A stretch of DNA of 64,000 bases, taken from contig CAWFZK010000034.1 in assembly GCA_963820315.1 (NCBI GenBank), forward strand, positions 1 to 64,000. The letters are read 5' to 3'. The position numbers were made by a program, and so were the translations under genes. Origin of the DNA: JACVRW01 sp963820315. GTDB lineage: Bacteria > Actinomycetota > Thermoleophilia > Solirubrobacterales > Thermoleophilaceae. The number at the start of each line of letters is the position of its first letter. Position 1 is the first letter of the stretch. Under the pieces are notes generated by a model, which saw nothing but the letters and a program-made list of their open reading frames with translations, ran no database searches and was not told the origin of the DNA. Below are positions 52,258 through 63,217 of the stretch, piece by piece.

Positions 52258-55200
52258 TTGGACTTTCGCTTGCTTGGCCCCCTTGAGGTCGTTGGGGACA
52301 GCGGCCTCGCGCTTCAGATAGGCACAGGACGGCAACGTGCCCTCCTCGCCCTGTTGCTTCTGCGGGCCAACGAGCTGGTCACGAGCGAGCGGCTCGTGGA
52401 GGAGCTCTGGGGTGAGTCGCCGCCGACGACGGCGCAGAAGATGCTCCACAACCAGGTCTCTGCGCTGCGCCAGGCGCTCGGACGCAACGGGCGGCTCGAG
52501 ACCCAAGGGAGCTCGTATCGGCTCAACGTCCAGCCGGGCGAGCTGGACGTGGATCGCTTCGAGGAGCTGCTCGCGGGCGCTCGCGACGAGCTCGAGTCCG
52601 ATCCCGACGCGGCCGCGAAGAAGCTCCATGAGGCGCTCGGGCTATGGCGCGGGTCCGCGCTCTCGGACCTGACGTACGAGGACTTCGCTCAGGCGGAGAT
52701 CGCGCGGCTGGAGGAGCGGCGCTGGGTGGCTTTCGAGACACGCATCGAGGCGGAGCTGGCGCTGGGCCGCCACGCCGACCTGGTCTCAGAGCTGGAGGCC
52801 GCCGTCGCCGAGCAGCCGCTGCGCGAGCACCTGCGCGCGCAGCTGATGCTCGCGCTGTACCGCTGCGGCCGCCAGGCGGACGCGCTCGAGGCCTACCGCG
52901 CGGCGCGGCGCACGCTCGTCGAGGAGGTCGGCGTGGAGCCGGGCGCCGAGCTGCGCGCCCTGCAGGACGCGATCCTCGCGCAGGACGCGGCGCTCGACCT
53001 GCCCGCGGCCGCGGAGCTGCCGGCGCCGCTCGAGGGCGGTTCGCCGCTGCTGGCGGGCCGCCGGCGCGAGCTGGCCGAGCTGAGCTCCCTGCTGGCCGAC
53101 GCGGCCGAGGGACGCGGCGCCGTCGCGGTCGTCTCTGGCCCGCGCGGCATCGGCAAGACACGGCTGGCCGCCGAACTTGCCCGCGAGGCGCTGCGCTGCC
53201 GCATGACGGTGCTCTACGCGGGAACGTCGACCACGCCCGCCGACTCGCTCGCCGCCTTCCGGCGAGCGGAGGAAGGCGGACGCCCTGCACTCCTCGTGCT
53301 GGACGACGCCGAACGCGCCGGAACCGACCTGCTCGAGCGCGCCGCCGATGCCGCTGCAGGGGCGGCGGGCCGCCCGCTTCTGCTGCTCGTCCTGCACGCG
53401 GGGCCGCTCCCGGCCCTCGCGGAGCGGGCGACGCTGTCGATCGAGCTGGGCCCGCTCGGAGGCGAGGCCATCGCCGACATCGCGCAGCTGTACCTGCCGG
53501 AGGGCGCTGTTCCGGCCGAGCTGCGGGCGCTTGCCGCCGAGACGGGCGGCATCCCGCTCGAGGTCCACCGCGCCGCGGCCACGTGGGCCCGCGCCGAGGC
53601 CGCGCGCGTCGCCGAGGAGAGCGCCGGGCGCGCGGCAACCGAGCGCAGCGAGCTGCGCGCGGCCGAGGCCGACCTGTCGGGCGATCTGCTCGCGCTTCGT
53701 GCGGTCGACGAACGCCGGCGGCTCTACCGCGGCGAGCTCGACGACGCGCCGCTCCCGGCCGTCTGTCCATACCTCGGCCTGGCGAGCTTCGACTCCGCAC
53801 ACGCCGATTACTTCTTCGGCCGCGAGCGGCTCGTGGCGGAGATGGTCGCCCGGCTTGTGGGCTCCCCCCTGCTGGCTGTCGTCGGACCCTCCGGGGCCGG
53901 CAAGTCCTCCGCCGTCCGCGCGGGACTGCTGCCGGCCCTGGCCGGCGGCGTGCTCCCCGGCGCCCAGCGCTCGGTGCAGGCTTTGATGCGTCCCGGCGCG
54001 CACCCGCTGGCCGAGCTGGAACGGGTGCTGCCCGACCGGCATCGCGAGGCGGTGCTTGCGGTGGACCAGTTCGAGGAGCTGTTCACCGTCTGCCGCGACG
54101 AGCAGGAGCGAGCGGAGTTTCTGGACGCGCTTGTCGCGCTGGCGGCGGATCGTGACCGTCGCATACAGGTCGTGATCGCCGTGCGCGCCGACTTCTACGG
54201 GCGCTGCGCGAGCCATGACGGCCTCGCGCGGCTCGTCGGCGCGAACCAGGTGCTCGTCGGCCCCATGCGACCCGACGAACTGCACCGGGCGATCGTCGAG
54301 CCCGCGCGCCGCGTGGGTCTGCGTGTCGAGCCCTCGCTTACCGACGCGCTGATAGCCGACGTGCTCGACGAGCCCGGCGGGCTGCCGCTCCTCTCGGCCG
54401 CGCTGCTCGAGCAGTGGCGCGAGCGCGACGGCCACGTGATGCGCCGGGCAGCCTATGAGCGGACCGGCGGTGTACGCAGCGCGGTTGGCCGGCTCGCCGA
54501 GGCGACTTACGACGGACTCTCCGGCGACGAGCGCGTAGCCGCGCGACGCATCCTCCTGCGGCTGGCCGACGCGGGCGAGGACCACGAGAGCGCCTTCGTG
54601 CGCCGCCGCGTGCCGCTCGCCGAGCTCGAGACCGGCAGCGACGAGCACGCTGCAGCGGCGCTCTCCGCACTTACGGACAGCCGGCTGCTGACCGCCCACG
54701 AGGGGACGGTCGAGGTCGCACACGAGGCGCTGCTACGCGAGTGGCCGCGGCTGCGGGCGTGGCTCGAGGAGGACGCCGAGGGCCGCCGGCTCCACCAGCA
54801 TCTGACGCACGCGGCGCGCGACTGGGATGCAGCGGAGCGGGACCTCGGCGAGCTCTACCGCGGCGCGCGCCTCGCCTCCGCACTGGAGTGGGCGGGCGAC
54901 CACCGGGGCGACCTCAACGCCGCTCGAGCGCGGGTTCCTCGACGAGAGCCGTGCCGAGGCCGAGCACGAGGCCGAGGATCAGCGCCGGGCGAACCGCCGC
55001 CTGCGTGCCGTGCTCGCCGGTCTCGCCGGGTTTCTTGCTCTCGCGCTCGTGGCCGGCATCGTGGCGCTCAACCAGCGCGGTGAGGCCCGCGACGCCGCGC
55101 GCGTGGCCGACGCCCAACGTCTCGGCGTTGAGGCGCTGGGGCAGGAACGCCTCGACGAGGCGCTCCTGTTGACCAGGGCAGCCGTGGAGCTGGACGAATC

Positions 55201-57264
55201 CCCGGCCCCGCTCGGCAGCCTGCTCTCGGTGCTGCTGCGCAATTCGGCGGCAATCGGCGTGCTCAACTACGGCTGGCCGATGTACGGGGCGGCCTTCAGC
55301 CCGGACGGGAAGCTGATGGCCACAGGGGACGAGCGTGGCGCCGTCAACGTCTACGACGCCGCCACTCGGCGCCCGGTCGGCGCGCCTTACGTGATCGACG
55401 GCGGCCTCGTCCAGAACGTGCGCTTCACGCCGGACGGCGCGTCCATCGTGGTCAGCTCCATGGACCCGCAGAACCGCGACCACAACGGCGATTGTGGATG
55501 TGATCGACGCCCGGACCCTGAGGCGCACGCTCCGGATCAGGGTGCCTCCGCTGCCCGGCCCGCCGGACTTCGTGTATCCGGACGTGGTGTTCCCGCCGAG
55601 CGGTCCGGATCTCCTCGTCCGCCTGGTGCACGGCTCCGGGCCGGCCGGCCCGGTCGGGCCGGTGTATCGGGTCGACGGGAAGACCGGCGACGTCACGGAT
55701 CGGCTCGCCGTGGGGCAGCACGCATCCGAGTTCTACGCGTCGTGGACGGCCGACCGCGAGCGGTTCTTCCTGACGAGCCTGCGGGACAGCCAGACCTGGG
55801 AGATCGACCCCGAGCCGCTTCGCGTGGTGCGGTCTTGGCCGGTCGGGGACATCGCCGGAGCGGTCAGTCCCGACGGACAGGTGTTCGCGCTCGGCTCCGA
55901 GGCGGGTCGCGTGAGGTTGCTCGACCTGGACTCCGGCCAGACCCGTTCGTTCGATGGACGGCATCGACGGTCCCGTGGTCCGGATGAGGTTCACACCTGA
56001 CGGACGCACGCTCGTGACTTCCGGCGAGCTTGGACAGCTCTACAGGTGGGACGTCGAGCGCGGAGCCATCGCCGAGCGGCTCAGCGGCCACACCGGCAAT
56101 ATCGACGGGCTCGACGTTGCGACCGACGGAAGGACGCTTCTCACAGCTTCGGCCGACACGCGCGCCATCCTCTGGGACCTCGCCGGAGACCGGCGGCTCG
56201 ACCGGCGCTTCCCGGTCGAGCCGCGCTTCGACCTCGTCGCGACCCCGCGAGGGATCGCGGTCAGCCCCGACGGGCGCACGCTGGCGCTCACGCACAGCGA
56301 CGGGACCGTCGAACTGGTCGACACCCGGACTCTGGAGCCCCGGGCGAGCGTTCGCGCCACGGAGGGCTCTGCGCTCTCGGTTGACTTCAGCCCCGACGGG
56401 CGGCTGCTCGCGGTCACGGGTGAAAGCGGGCTGGTCACAGTGTGGGACGCCCGGTCGCTGGCGCCAGCGGGCGAGCTCCGCGGGATGCAGGGACCCTCCC
56501 AGGCACTGGCCTTCTCGCCCGACGGCAAGCTGCTCGCCGCCGCAGAGTCGCTGGACGGCCCGGGACCACACCAGCTGCGCGTCTGGGACGTCCGCCGTCG
56601 GCAACTCACGGACTTTCGAGCGCGAACGGCCGCCAATCTCATCGCGTTCAGCCCGGACGGCGAGCTGATCGCAGCGGCTGCGACCGATCGCGGCACGGAG
56701 ATCCTCGACGCGCGCACCGGCGACCTCGTCCAGCGGCTGGAGGTCGGGAGCCTCGCGGGCGCGAGCGAGGGAGACTACTCGCGATCGGTGGCCTTCTCGC
56801 CTGACGGCAAGCTACTTCTCGTGGGGCAGTACAACGGCACGGGGCGCCTGTTCTCCACGGAGACCTGGAAGCAGGTCGGCCGGTCGCTTCGCGCACACAC
56901 GGCGCGCATCACCTTCCCGGAGTTCTCTCCGGACGGGCGTACGTTGATCACCGCGGCGGGCGACGGCACCGTGATTCTCTGGGACGTCGCCACGCAGAAG
57001 CAGATCGGCGCGCCGATCGAGGTCGAGGCGAACTCGTTCGTTTCCGCCGCACTGAGCCCGGACGGCAAGCGCCTCTACGCGATCTCGGCCGGGGACGAGT
57101 GGGCCCCCTTCGACAAGTCGCCGGACGACGGGGTCAGCTTCGACATGTCGCCGGCCGCCTGGAAGCGCCACGCGTGCGCTGTCGCCGGGCGCGACATCAG
57201 CGCGGGCGAGTGGGAGCAGGCGCTGCCCGGGCGGCCCTTCCAGTCCGTCTGCTCCGGCGACTGA
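52258..57264 (+). CDS. Giant BTAD-STAND ATPase-WD40 regulator (three one-base frameshifts)
   Basis: Reconstructed as one 1667-residue protein. Order of domains: an OmpR-type winged helix (about residues 3-90, FRLLGPLEVVGD, LVEELWGESPP); a bacterial transcriptional activator domain (about 95-240); a first P-loop region with GPRGIGKT (about 295) and LLVLDDAE; a second STAND-type NTPase with GPSGAGKSS (about 543) and VLAVDQFEELF; a transmembrane segment (about 918-940); and about a dozen WD40 blades. The frame is broken near 54921, 55490 and 55953, each by one extra base, and the total is divisible by three after removing three bases. The start is a TTG. Such proteins are signal-sensing switches; the regulated genes are unknown. 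Confidence 0.8.
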
Positions 57265-57382
57265 CCCTCGCTCTTCGCCGGATTACCGCCGGTTAGCGGG
57301 CCGTGAGCGCCCGGTTACCGCCCCAGCGGACCCTGCTGTCGATCGACCGCAAGGAGCGGTCGGCGACAGAGAGGAGCACCAA

Positions 57383-57784
57383 ATGTTCTCGCCCCCGTAC
57401 ACGAAGCGCCTGGCGACGGCCCTTGCCGGCGCGGCCATCGCGAGCGCCTTGGCAGTGTCCGGCGCCTCCGCGGACCCCCACGCCATCGATGCCGCCAGCA
57501 GGGAGGCCAACCCGCCCTACGTGGTGGCGCCGCCGCCGTCCTCGATCGCAGCGTCTGCGGCCAAGGAGTACCAGGACCTGCGGCTGCCCGACAGGCGCAT
57601 GCCGCCCCAGCACTACGCCCCGGCGCTGGACCAGCAGCCGGTGGCCGACGAGCCGTCCGAGCCGTCCGGGTTCGACTTCGTCTCGGCCGCAATCGGAGCG
57701 ATCGCCGCGGGCGCCGTCGCTCTGGTGTTGATGGCTGCCCTGGGACTGCGGAGGCCGCCGCGCGGCCGTCCCGCGAGCGCGTGA
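57383..57784 (+). CDS. Small secreted or anchored protein, unknown
   Basis: This is a 133-residue protein with a signal peptide (about 1-31, ending SGASA), a Pro/Ala/Asp-rich middle including PPQHYAPALDQQPVADEPS, and a C-terminal membrane helix (about 97-120) followed by RRPPRGR. GAGAGGAG is a good ribosome site before the ATG. It may be a type I membrane protein with a disordered outer part. Its TGA overlaps a GTG of the next gene (GTGA). Confidence 0.7.
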   Translation: MFSPPYTKRLATALAGAAIASALAVSGASADPHAIDAASREANPPYVVAPPPSSIAASAAKEYQDLRLPDRRMPPQHYAPALDQQPVADEPSEPSGFDFVSAAIGAIAAGAVALVLMAALGLRRPPRGRPASA

Positions 57785-59053
57785 GGCAGGTGATCGAGAT
57801 GACCAGAGGACACCTGCGCAGGACGGGTCTGCTCGCGGCGCTCGCAGCGCTGCTGGCGGTCGCCGCCGCGCCCGCCCGCGCCGACACCGTCACCGACTGG
57901 AACCAGACCGCGGCGAACGTGCTGATCGGCACGGCGCCACCGTTGCAACCGCCTCAGATCACCGTGCCGCACCTGGCGATGGTGCACGGCGCCGTCTACG
58001 ACGCCGTGAACGCAATCGACGGCGGTCACGAGGGCTACCTGCTGTCAGCGAGGGTCGCGCGGCCGACCGACTCGCAAGACGCGGCGGCCGCCGTGGCGGC
58101 ACACCGGGTGCTCGTCCGGCTCGTGCCGGCGCAGCAGCCTGTGCTGGACGCGCAGCTGGCGTCGTCGCTGACCGCCGATCCCGGATGGACGCTCGAAGCG
58201 GCGCGGCATAGCCGTGGGCGAGGCCGCGGCGGCCGCGATGATCGCTGCGCGGACCGACGACGGCCGCTTCGGGACTCCCGGATTCCCGGTTGGCACGGCT
58301 CCGGGTGTCTGGCGGCCGGTGCTGCCGGCGTTCGTGAACGATCCGAACGCCTGGCTCAGGGACGTCGACCCGTTCCTGATCCGGAGCTCGTCGCAGTTCC
58401 GCTCGGCCGGGCCGTATCCACTCACGAGCCGCAGGTACGCGCGTGACTTCGAGGAGGTCAGGTCGCTCGGCTCCGCCACGAACAGCGGGCGGACGGCGGG
58501 ACAGACGCTGGCGGCCCAGTACTGGGCGGAGAACCCGGCGGTCACGTGGAACCGGACGTTCCGCACGCTGTCGGCGCAGCAGGGGCTGTCGCTCGTCGAC
58601 AACGCCCGCTTCTTCGCGGTGCTGTACATGACGGCGACGGACGCCCTGATCAGCGTCTGGGACGACAAGGCCCACTGGTCGTTCTGGCGCCCGATCACGG
58701 CGATCCGAGAGGCCGACACGGATGGCAACCCGCGGACCGAGCCGGATTCCGGCTGGCTGCCGCTCATCCCGACGCCGCCGTATCCGGAGCACCCCTCGGG
58801 GCACACCGGCTTCAGCGGCTCGATCGTGAAGACGCTCCAACAGTTCTTCGGAACGGACAAGATCGGCTGGAGCGACACGAACGCGGCCGGAACCCGCGAG
58901 TTCACCCGCTTCTCGCAGGCGATCGACGACGTCGTCGACGCACGCGTCTGGTCCGGGCTCCACTTCCGGAACGCGGACGAGCAGGGTGAGCGGATCGGAA
59001 GTCAGGTGGCCCGCTACGTCGGGCAGCGCTACTTCGAGCGCCTGCACCACTGA
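57781..59053 (+). CDS. Secreted vanadium haloperoxidase/PAP2-type phosphatase (one-base frameshift)
   Basis: This is an exported acid-phosphatase/haloperoxidase-fold protein. A signal peptide ends APARA; the start may be the GTG at 57781 (GTGA overlap) or the ATG at 57799. The oxyanion-binding triad of motifs is visible: KAHWSFWRPITAIRE, YPEHPSGHTGFSGS, and RVWSGLHFRNADEQG. Near 58206 one extra base splits the gene between LTADPGWTLEAAR and IAVGEAAAAAM; the reconstructed protein has 423 residues. Vanadate- or phosphate-dependence cannot be told apart by eye. Confidence 0.85.
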
Positions 59054-59059
59054 CACCCC

Positions 59060-59099
59060 CCGGCACGGCGGGTCGCTCCGGCGGCCCGCCGTAAGCCGG
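59060..59099. terminator. Bidirectional terminator between the PAP2-type gene and gatB
   Basis: CCGGC and ACGGCGGG (59060-59072) pair with CCCGCCGT and GCCGG (59085-59099), with a 12-base loop and a 2-base bulge. It fills the gap between two convergent genes. Confidence 0.6.
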
Positions 59100-59101
59100 C
59101 C

Positions 59102-60544
59102 TCAGCCGATGCGCTCGCGGATCAGGCGCTGCACCTCGCCGCCGTCCGCGCGCCCCTTCGTCTCGCGCATGACCGCGCCGATGATCGCGCCGATCGCCTG
59201 GCCCTTGCCGGCGCGGATCTTCTCGACGGCGTCCGGGTTGTCGGCGATCGCGCGCTCGACGATCTCCTCGAGCTCGCCGGAATCGGCGGCGCCGAGGCCA
59301 CGCTCCTCGATCACGACCGCCGGCTCGCCGCCCTCGCTGACGAGCACGTCGAGCACCTCTTTCGCCGCCGAGGCGGACACCTGCTTCGTGCCGACCATCT
59401 CGACGAGCCGCGCCAGGGCGCCCGGCTCGAGCCGAGTCGACGCCGGGTCGGCGTCGCCGACCTTCGCTGCAAGCTCGTTCGTGGTCCAGTTGGCGAGCGC
59501 CCGGGAGTCGCCGTTGCCCGACGCGCTGAGCGCCTCCTCGAAGAAGTCGCCGAGCTCCGAGCGGAAGGCGAGCAGGCGCGCCATCTCAGGGGGCAGCTCG
59601 AGCTCGCGCTCGAAGCGCTCTGCCCGGGCGGCCGGCAGCTCCGGCATCGCCGCCCGCGCGCGCTCGAGCATCTCCTCGGTCGGCGCGATCGGGACCAGGT
59701 CGGGCTCCGGGAAGTAGCGATAGTCGTGCGCCTCCTCCTTCGAACGGAGGGCGCTGAGCGTGTCGCTGCGCGGGTCGTAGTGGAGGGTCTCCTGCTCGAC
59801 CCTGCCGCCCTCGCGCACGATCGCCTCCTGGCGCAGGATCTCGGCGGCGATGCCGCGCTCGAGGAAGCGGAACGAGTTCATGTTCTTGAGCTCGGCCTTC
59901 GTGCCGAGCGTCGTCTCGCCGGCCGGCCGGATCGACACGTTGGCGTCGACCCGCAGAGACCCCTCCTCCATGTTCACGTCCGACACGCCCATGCGGCGCA
60001 GCGTCGCCTGCAGCAGGCGGCCGAACTCGGCGGCCTGCGCCGGCGAGCGCAGGTCGGGCTCGGTCACGATCTCGACGAGCGGCGTGCCGCCGCGGTTGAA
60101 GTCGACGACGCTCGTCTCGGCGCCGTGAATGCGGCCCGAGGAGCCGGCGTGCACGAGCTTCGCGGCGTCCTCCTCGAGGTGCACGCGGTGGATGCGCACG
60201 TCGCCGAGCCTGCCGCCGGTGGCAAGCGGGATGTCGTACTGGCTGATCTGGTAGCCCTTCGGCAGGTCCGGATAGAAGTAGTTCTTGCGGTGGAAGATCG
60301 AGCGCGGCGCGATCTCGCAGTCGAAGGCCATCGCGATCATCAGCGCGTAGTGGACGGCCTCGGCGTTCGTGACCGGCAGCGTGCCGGGATGCCCGAGGCA
60401 GACCGGGCAGGTGAGCGTGTTCGGCTCCTCGCCGAAGGCGAGCGCGCAGCTGCAGAACATCTTCGTGCGGGTGCTCAGCTGCACGTGGATCTCGATGCCG
60501 ATCACCGGCTCGTAGGCGCGCGTCTCAGGCTCCGTGATGCTCAT
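59102..60544 (-). CDS. gatB: Asp/Glu-tRNA(Asn/Gln) amidotransferase subunit B
   Basis: This subunit holds the kinase/tRNA part of GatCAB, which converts misacylated Glu-tRNA(Gln) or Asp-tRNA(Asn). It shows GIEIHVQLSTRTKMFCSCALAFG, CPVCLGHPGTLPV (zinc cysteines), KNYFYPDLPKGYQISQYD, and EEGSLRVDANVSIRP. The C-terminal 150 residues form the GatB/YqeY tRNA-binding domain. It has 480 residues. The ATG overlaps the gatA stop (ATGA). Confidence 0.96.
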   Translation of the reverse strand: MSITEPETRAYEPVIGIEIHVQLSTRTKMFCSCALAFGEEPNTLTCPVCLGHPGTLPVTNAEAVHYALMIAMAFDCEIAPRSIFHRKNYFYPDLPKGYQISQYDIPLATGGRLGDVRIHRVHLEEDAAKLVHAGSSGRIHGAETSVVDFNRGGTPLVEIVTEPDLRSPAQAAEFGRLLQATLRRMGVSDVNMEEGSLRVDANVSIRPAGETTLGTKAELKNMNSFRFLERGIAAEILRQEAIVREGGRVEQETLHYDPRSDTLSALRSKEEAHDYRYFPEPDLVPIAPTEEMLERARAAMPELPAARAERFERELELPPEMARLLAFRSELGDFFEEALSASGNGDSRALANWTTNELAAKVGDADPASTRLEPGALARLVEMVGTKQVSASAAKEVLDVLVSEGGEPAVVIEERGLGAADSGELEEIVERAIADNPDAVEKIRAGKGQAIGAIIGAVMRETKGRADGGEVQRLIRERIG

Positions 60545-61942
60545 GACCCCACCGGCACCCCCTCGAAGCCGATCGCCTGCTCGAGCGCATAGGCCGCATC
60601 CAGGATCCCGGCCTCGCTGAACGCCGGGCCGGCGATCTGGAAGCCCACCGGCAGGCCGTCGCTGAGGCCCGCCGGGATCGAGATGGCGGGCGTGCCGGCG
60701 AGCGGCATCGGCACCGTGAAGTAGTCGGACAGGTACATCGCGAGCGGGTCCGCCGTGCGCTCGCCGAGCTTGAACGCGACCGTCGGCGACGTCGGCGTGA
60801 CGAGGAAGTCCACCTTCTCGAAGGCGGCCCGGAAGTCCTCGACGATCTTCGTCCGGACCTTCTGGGCCTTGCCGTAATAGGCCTCGTAGTAGCCCGACGA
60901 GAGCGCGTAGGTGCCGATCATGATGCGCCGCTTGACCTCGTCGCCGAAGCCGTCGTGGCGGGTCTGCTCGTACATCTCGGTGAGGTCGCCGTTGGCGGTA
61001 GAGCGCTTCCCGTAGCGCACGCCGTCGTAGCGGGCCAGGTTCGCGCTCGCCTCGGCCGGCGCGATCACGTAGTAGGCGGACAGCCCGAGCCCGGCGTTCG
61101 GCATCTCGACCGGCTCGTACTGCGCCGCCCAACTCCTCGATCTTCTGGAGCGTTGCCCGCACGACGTCGGCCACGCCCGGCTCGAGGCCCTCCTCCTCGA
61201 GCCCCCAGACGCCGAAGCGCAGGCCGTCGAGCCGCTCCGCAGTCGGCAGCGGGATCTCGCCGGGGATGCCGAGCGAGGTCGAGTCGCAGGGGTCGCGGCC
61301 CTGCAGGATGCGCAGCATCAGTGCGGCGTCGGTCACGTCGCGCGTGAGCGGGCCGCACTGGTCGAGCGACGATGCGAAGGCGATCATGCCGTAGCGCGAG
61401 ATCGCGCCGTAGGTGGGCTTCATGCCGACGATGCCGCACAGCGAGGCGGGCTGGCGAATCGAGCCGCCGGTGTCCGTGCCGATCGCCCAGGGCGCGTAGC
61501 CCGCCGCCACCGCGGCGGCGCTGCCGCCGCTCGAGCCGCCCGGCACGCGCGTGCGGTCCCACGGGTTCTGCACCGGCCCGTAGCCCGAGTTCTCGTTCGA
61601 GGAGCCCATCGCGAACTCGTCCTGGTTCGTCTTGCCGAGCACCGGGGCGCCGGCCGCCTGCAGGTTGCGGACGCTGGTCGCGGTGTAGGGCGGCCGGTAG
61701 CCCTCGAGGATGCGCGAGCCCGCGCTGCTCGGCACGCCCTCGACGCAGAAGAGGTCCTTGGCTGCGAACGGCGGCAGCTCGCCGGCCTCGGCCGGCGGCT
61801 CGTCGGCGACCCACAGGTACGCGCCCAGCTCGTCGCCGGCGGCACGCCCGCGCCAGAACTCGAACAGCTCGGCGGGCGACAGCTCGCCGCTTCGCAGGAG
61901 CTCCGCCTGGCGCGCGGCGGTGAGCCCGAGGAGCTCAGTCAC
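60541..61942 (-). CDS. gatA: Asp/Glu-tRNA amidotransferase subunit A (one-base frameshift)
   Basis: This amidase subunit releases ammonia from glutamine. The amidase triad is visible: the lysine in AAKDLFCVEG (about residue 60), and serines in GGSSGGSAAAVAAGYAPWAIGTDTGGSIRQPASLCG (about 130-155). Near 61124 an extra base shifts the frame after EELGG. In the corrected frame it continues YEPVEMPNAGLGLSAYYVIAPAEASANLARYDGVRYG to the TGA at 60541, 466 residues in all. The start is a GTG overlapping the gatC stop (GTGA). Confidence 0.93.
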
Positions 61943-62226
61943 GACGTCCCCGGGCTCGGGACCCTGAAGCCACCGTCGGCCGGGTCCGGAGCCTGCTCGA
62001 GCGCCCGCTCATGCGGCAGGCATGGTCGCGGGACGTCCTCGCGCAGCACGTTCTGGAGCTCGACCACGTGCGAGGTCGGCTCGACGCCCTCGAGGTCGAG
62101 CCGGTCCATCTGCTCGACGTGCTCGAGGATCTTGGAGAGCTCGGGCTGCAGCCGCTCGATCTCCTCGTCGCTGAACTTGAGGCGGGCGAGCTTCGCCACG
62201 TGGAGCACCTGGGCGCGGTCGATCAT
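61939..62226 (-). CDS. gatC: Asp/Glu-tRNA amidotransferase subunit C
   Basis: This is a 95-residue GatC, the belt peptide that links GatA and GatB. It shows VLHVAKLARLKFSDEEIERLQPELSKILEHVEQMDRLDLEGVEPTSHV and the conserved LREDVPRPCLP. Its stop overlaps the gatA GTG. TACAAT, the best -10 match in the window, lies seven bases before the ATG. The ATG also overlaps the last stop of the damaged membrane-protein gene upstream. Confidence 0.95.
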   Translation of the reverse strand: MIDRAQVLHVAKLARLKFSDEEIERLQPELSKILEHVEQMDRLDLEGVEPTSHVVELQNVLREDVPRPCLPHERALEQAPDPADGGFRVPSPGTS

Positions 62227-62726
62227 CGGCGCGATTGTAGGTCGGCCGCGCCCGCGCTCTCCTCCTGGCGCAGCGAGAGCGCCGCCGCGAAGGCGATCAC
62301 GCCGAGCAGCAGAGCGCCAGCGGGGCGCCGTACTGCACGGTCGTGAGCCGTCGAAGGCGGGCTCCTGCAGGATCCGGTAGAGCACGAGCAGCGCCGTGAG
62401 CGTCGCCGCGGCGCCCGCCAGGCCCGTCGGCCCCAGGCGCCCCGCGGCACGGGCATAGGTGGCGAGGACCGACAGCGCCGCGGTCGCGAGCACGCCGATC
62501 AGCACGAGCACGTCGCGAGCGCGACCGGCTGCCATGCGTTCCGCTCCTCGTTCTCCGCGATCAGCGCGGCCCGCTCGCGGACGTCGAGCCGCTCCGCGCT
62601 GTCCTCGACGGTGCGCGCCTCCGCCCCGCTCTGCGTGCTGTACCAGTCCGCCGCGGTCACCAGGATCAGTCCCAGCGCCGCCACCAGCACAACCCAGTCC
62701 GCAGCCCGCAGCCGGGCGAACGTCAC
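62223..62726 (-). pseudogene. Membrane protein gene broken by several indels
   Basis: A GTG at 62726 overlaps the previous stop (GTGA) and opens a frame with a membrane helix (DWVVLVAALGLILVTAADWY) and an acidic, helical loop. Three further pieces in different frames complete a plausible small membrane protein: RDVLVLIGVLATAALSVLAT, LVLYRILQEPAFDG, and LLLGVIAFAAALSLRQEES. The shifts fall near 62505, 62340 and 62312. The last piece ends at a TGA overlapping the gatC ATG. This could be decay or a poorly read region; the precise NTGA overlaps at both ends favour an intact gene in the living cell. Confidence 0.6.
62234..62239 (-). promoter_or_regulatory. Candidate -10 element of gatCAB
   Basis: TACAAT on the minus strand ends seven bases before the gatC ATG, predicting a leaderless mRNA. 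It falls inside the end of the damaged membrane gene. Confidence 0.5.
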
Positions 62727-63217
62727 CCGCCGCCCTCGGGCCGCGGCGCCGGAATCGCCTCGATCTCGGCGGGCGGCGGGGCCGGCCGGCCGCTCAGGTC
62801 GGTGGGCCGGCCTGGGCGCGAGTGCCGCTCGTCGCGCATCGCGATCAGCGAGCCGACGACGATTCCGAGCGCGCCGGCGACGCCGAGCCAAAGCCCCCAC
62901 TCGCGGGAACTCGCGTCGCCGGGCAGGTCGAGTGTGCGAATCAGGACCAGCACCACGGCCAGCAGGCCGGCTAGGCAGAGGAGCACGTTGACCGCCAGCG
63001 GCACCGCGGGCAGCTGCTGCGCGGCCGTGATGATCCAGAGCGCGACGGCGCCTGCCGCGACCAGCGCGAGCACGATGTCGAGCAGCGCGAGCGACTCGAA
63101 GCCGCTCGTCGCCGGCAGCTCGTCGGCCTCGTACCAGGGGGCGAACAGCGACACGAGCAGGACGACGCCGGAGATCGCCGTGATCCACTCGCCCACACGC
63201 AGCCTGCGCAGATCCAT
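62723..63217 (-). CDS. Four-helix membrane protein of unknown function
   Basis: This is a 164-residue protein with four membrane segments (about residues 11-30, 48-68, 77-97, 112-130) and a Pro/Arg-rich tail (RHSRPGRPTDLSGRPAPPP). APWYEADELP after the first helix is a motif seen in several actinobacterial membrane proteins without assigned function. The start is the ATG at 63217; TACGCT lies nine bases upstream. The frame continues upstream to 63421 but that part is Pro/Gly/Arg-rich and unlikely to be translated. It is coupled to the damaged membrane gene. Confidence 0.7.
   Translation of the reverse strand: MDLRRLRVGEWITAISGVVLLVSLFAPWYEADELPATSGFESLALLDIVLALVAAGAVALWIITAAQQLPAVPLAVNVLLCLAGLLAVVLVLIRTLDLPGDASSREWGLWLGVAGALGIVVGSLIAMRDERHSRPGRPTDLSGRPAPPPAEIEAIPAPRPEGGG

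Noticed and set aside
54921..55953. Programmed frameshifting in the BTAD-STAND-WD40 gene
   Set aside because: I see no slippery heptamer or consistent stimulator, the three sites differ, and similar one-base insertions break unrelated genes.
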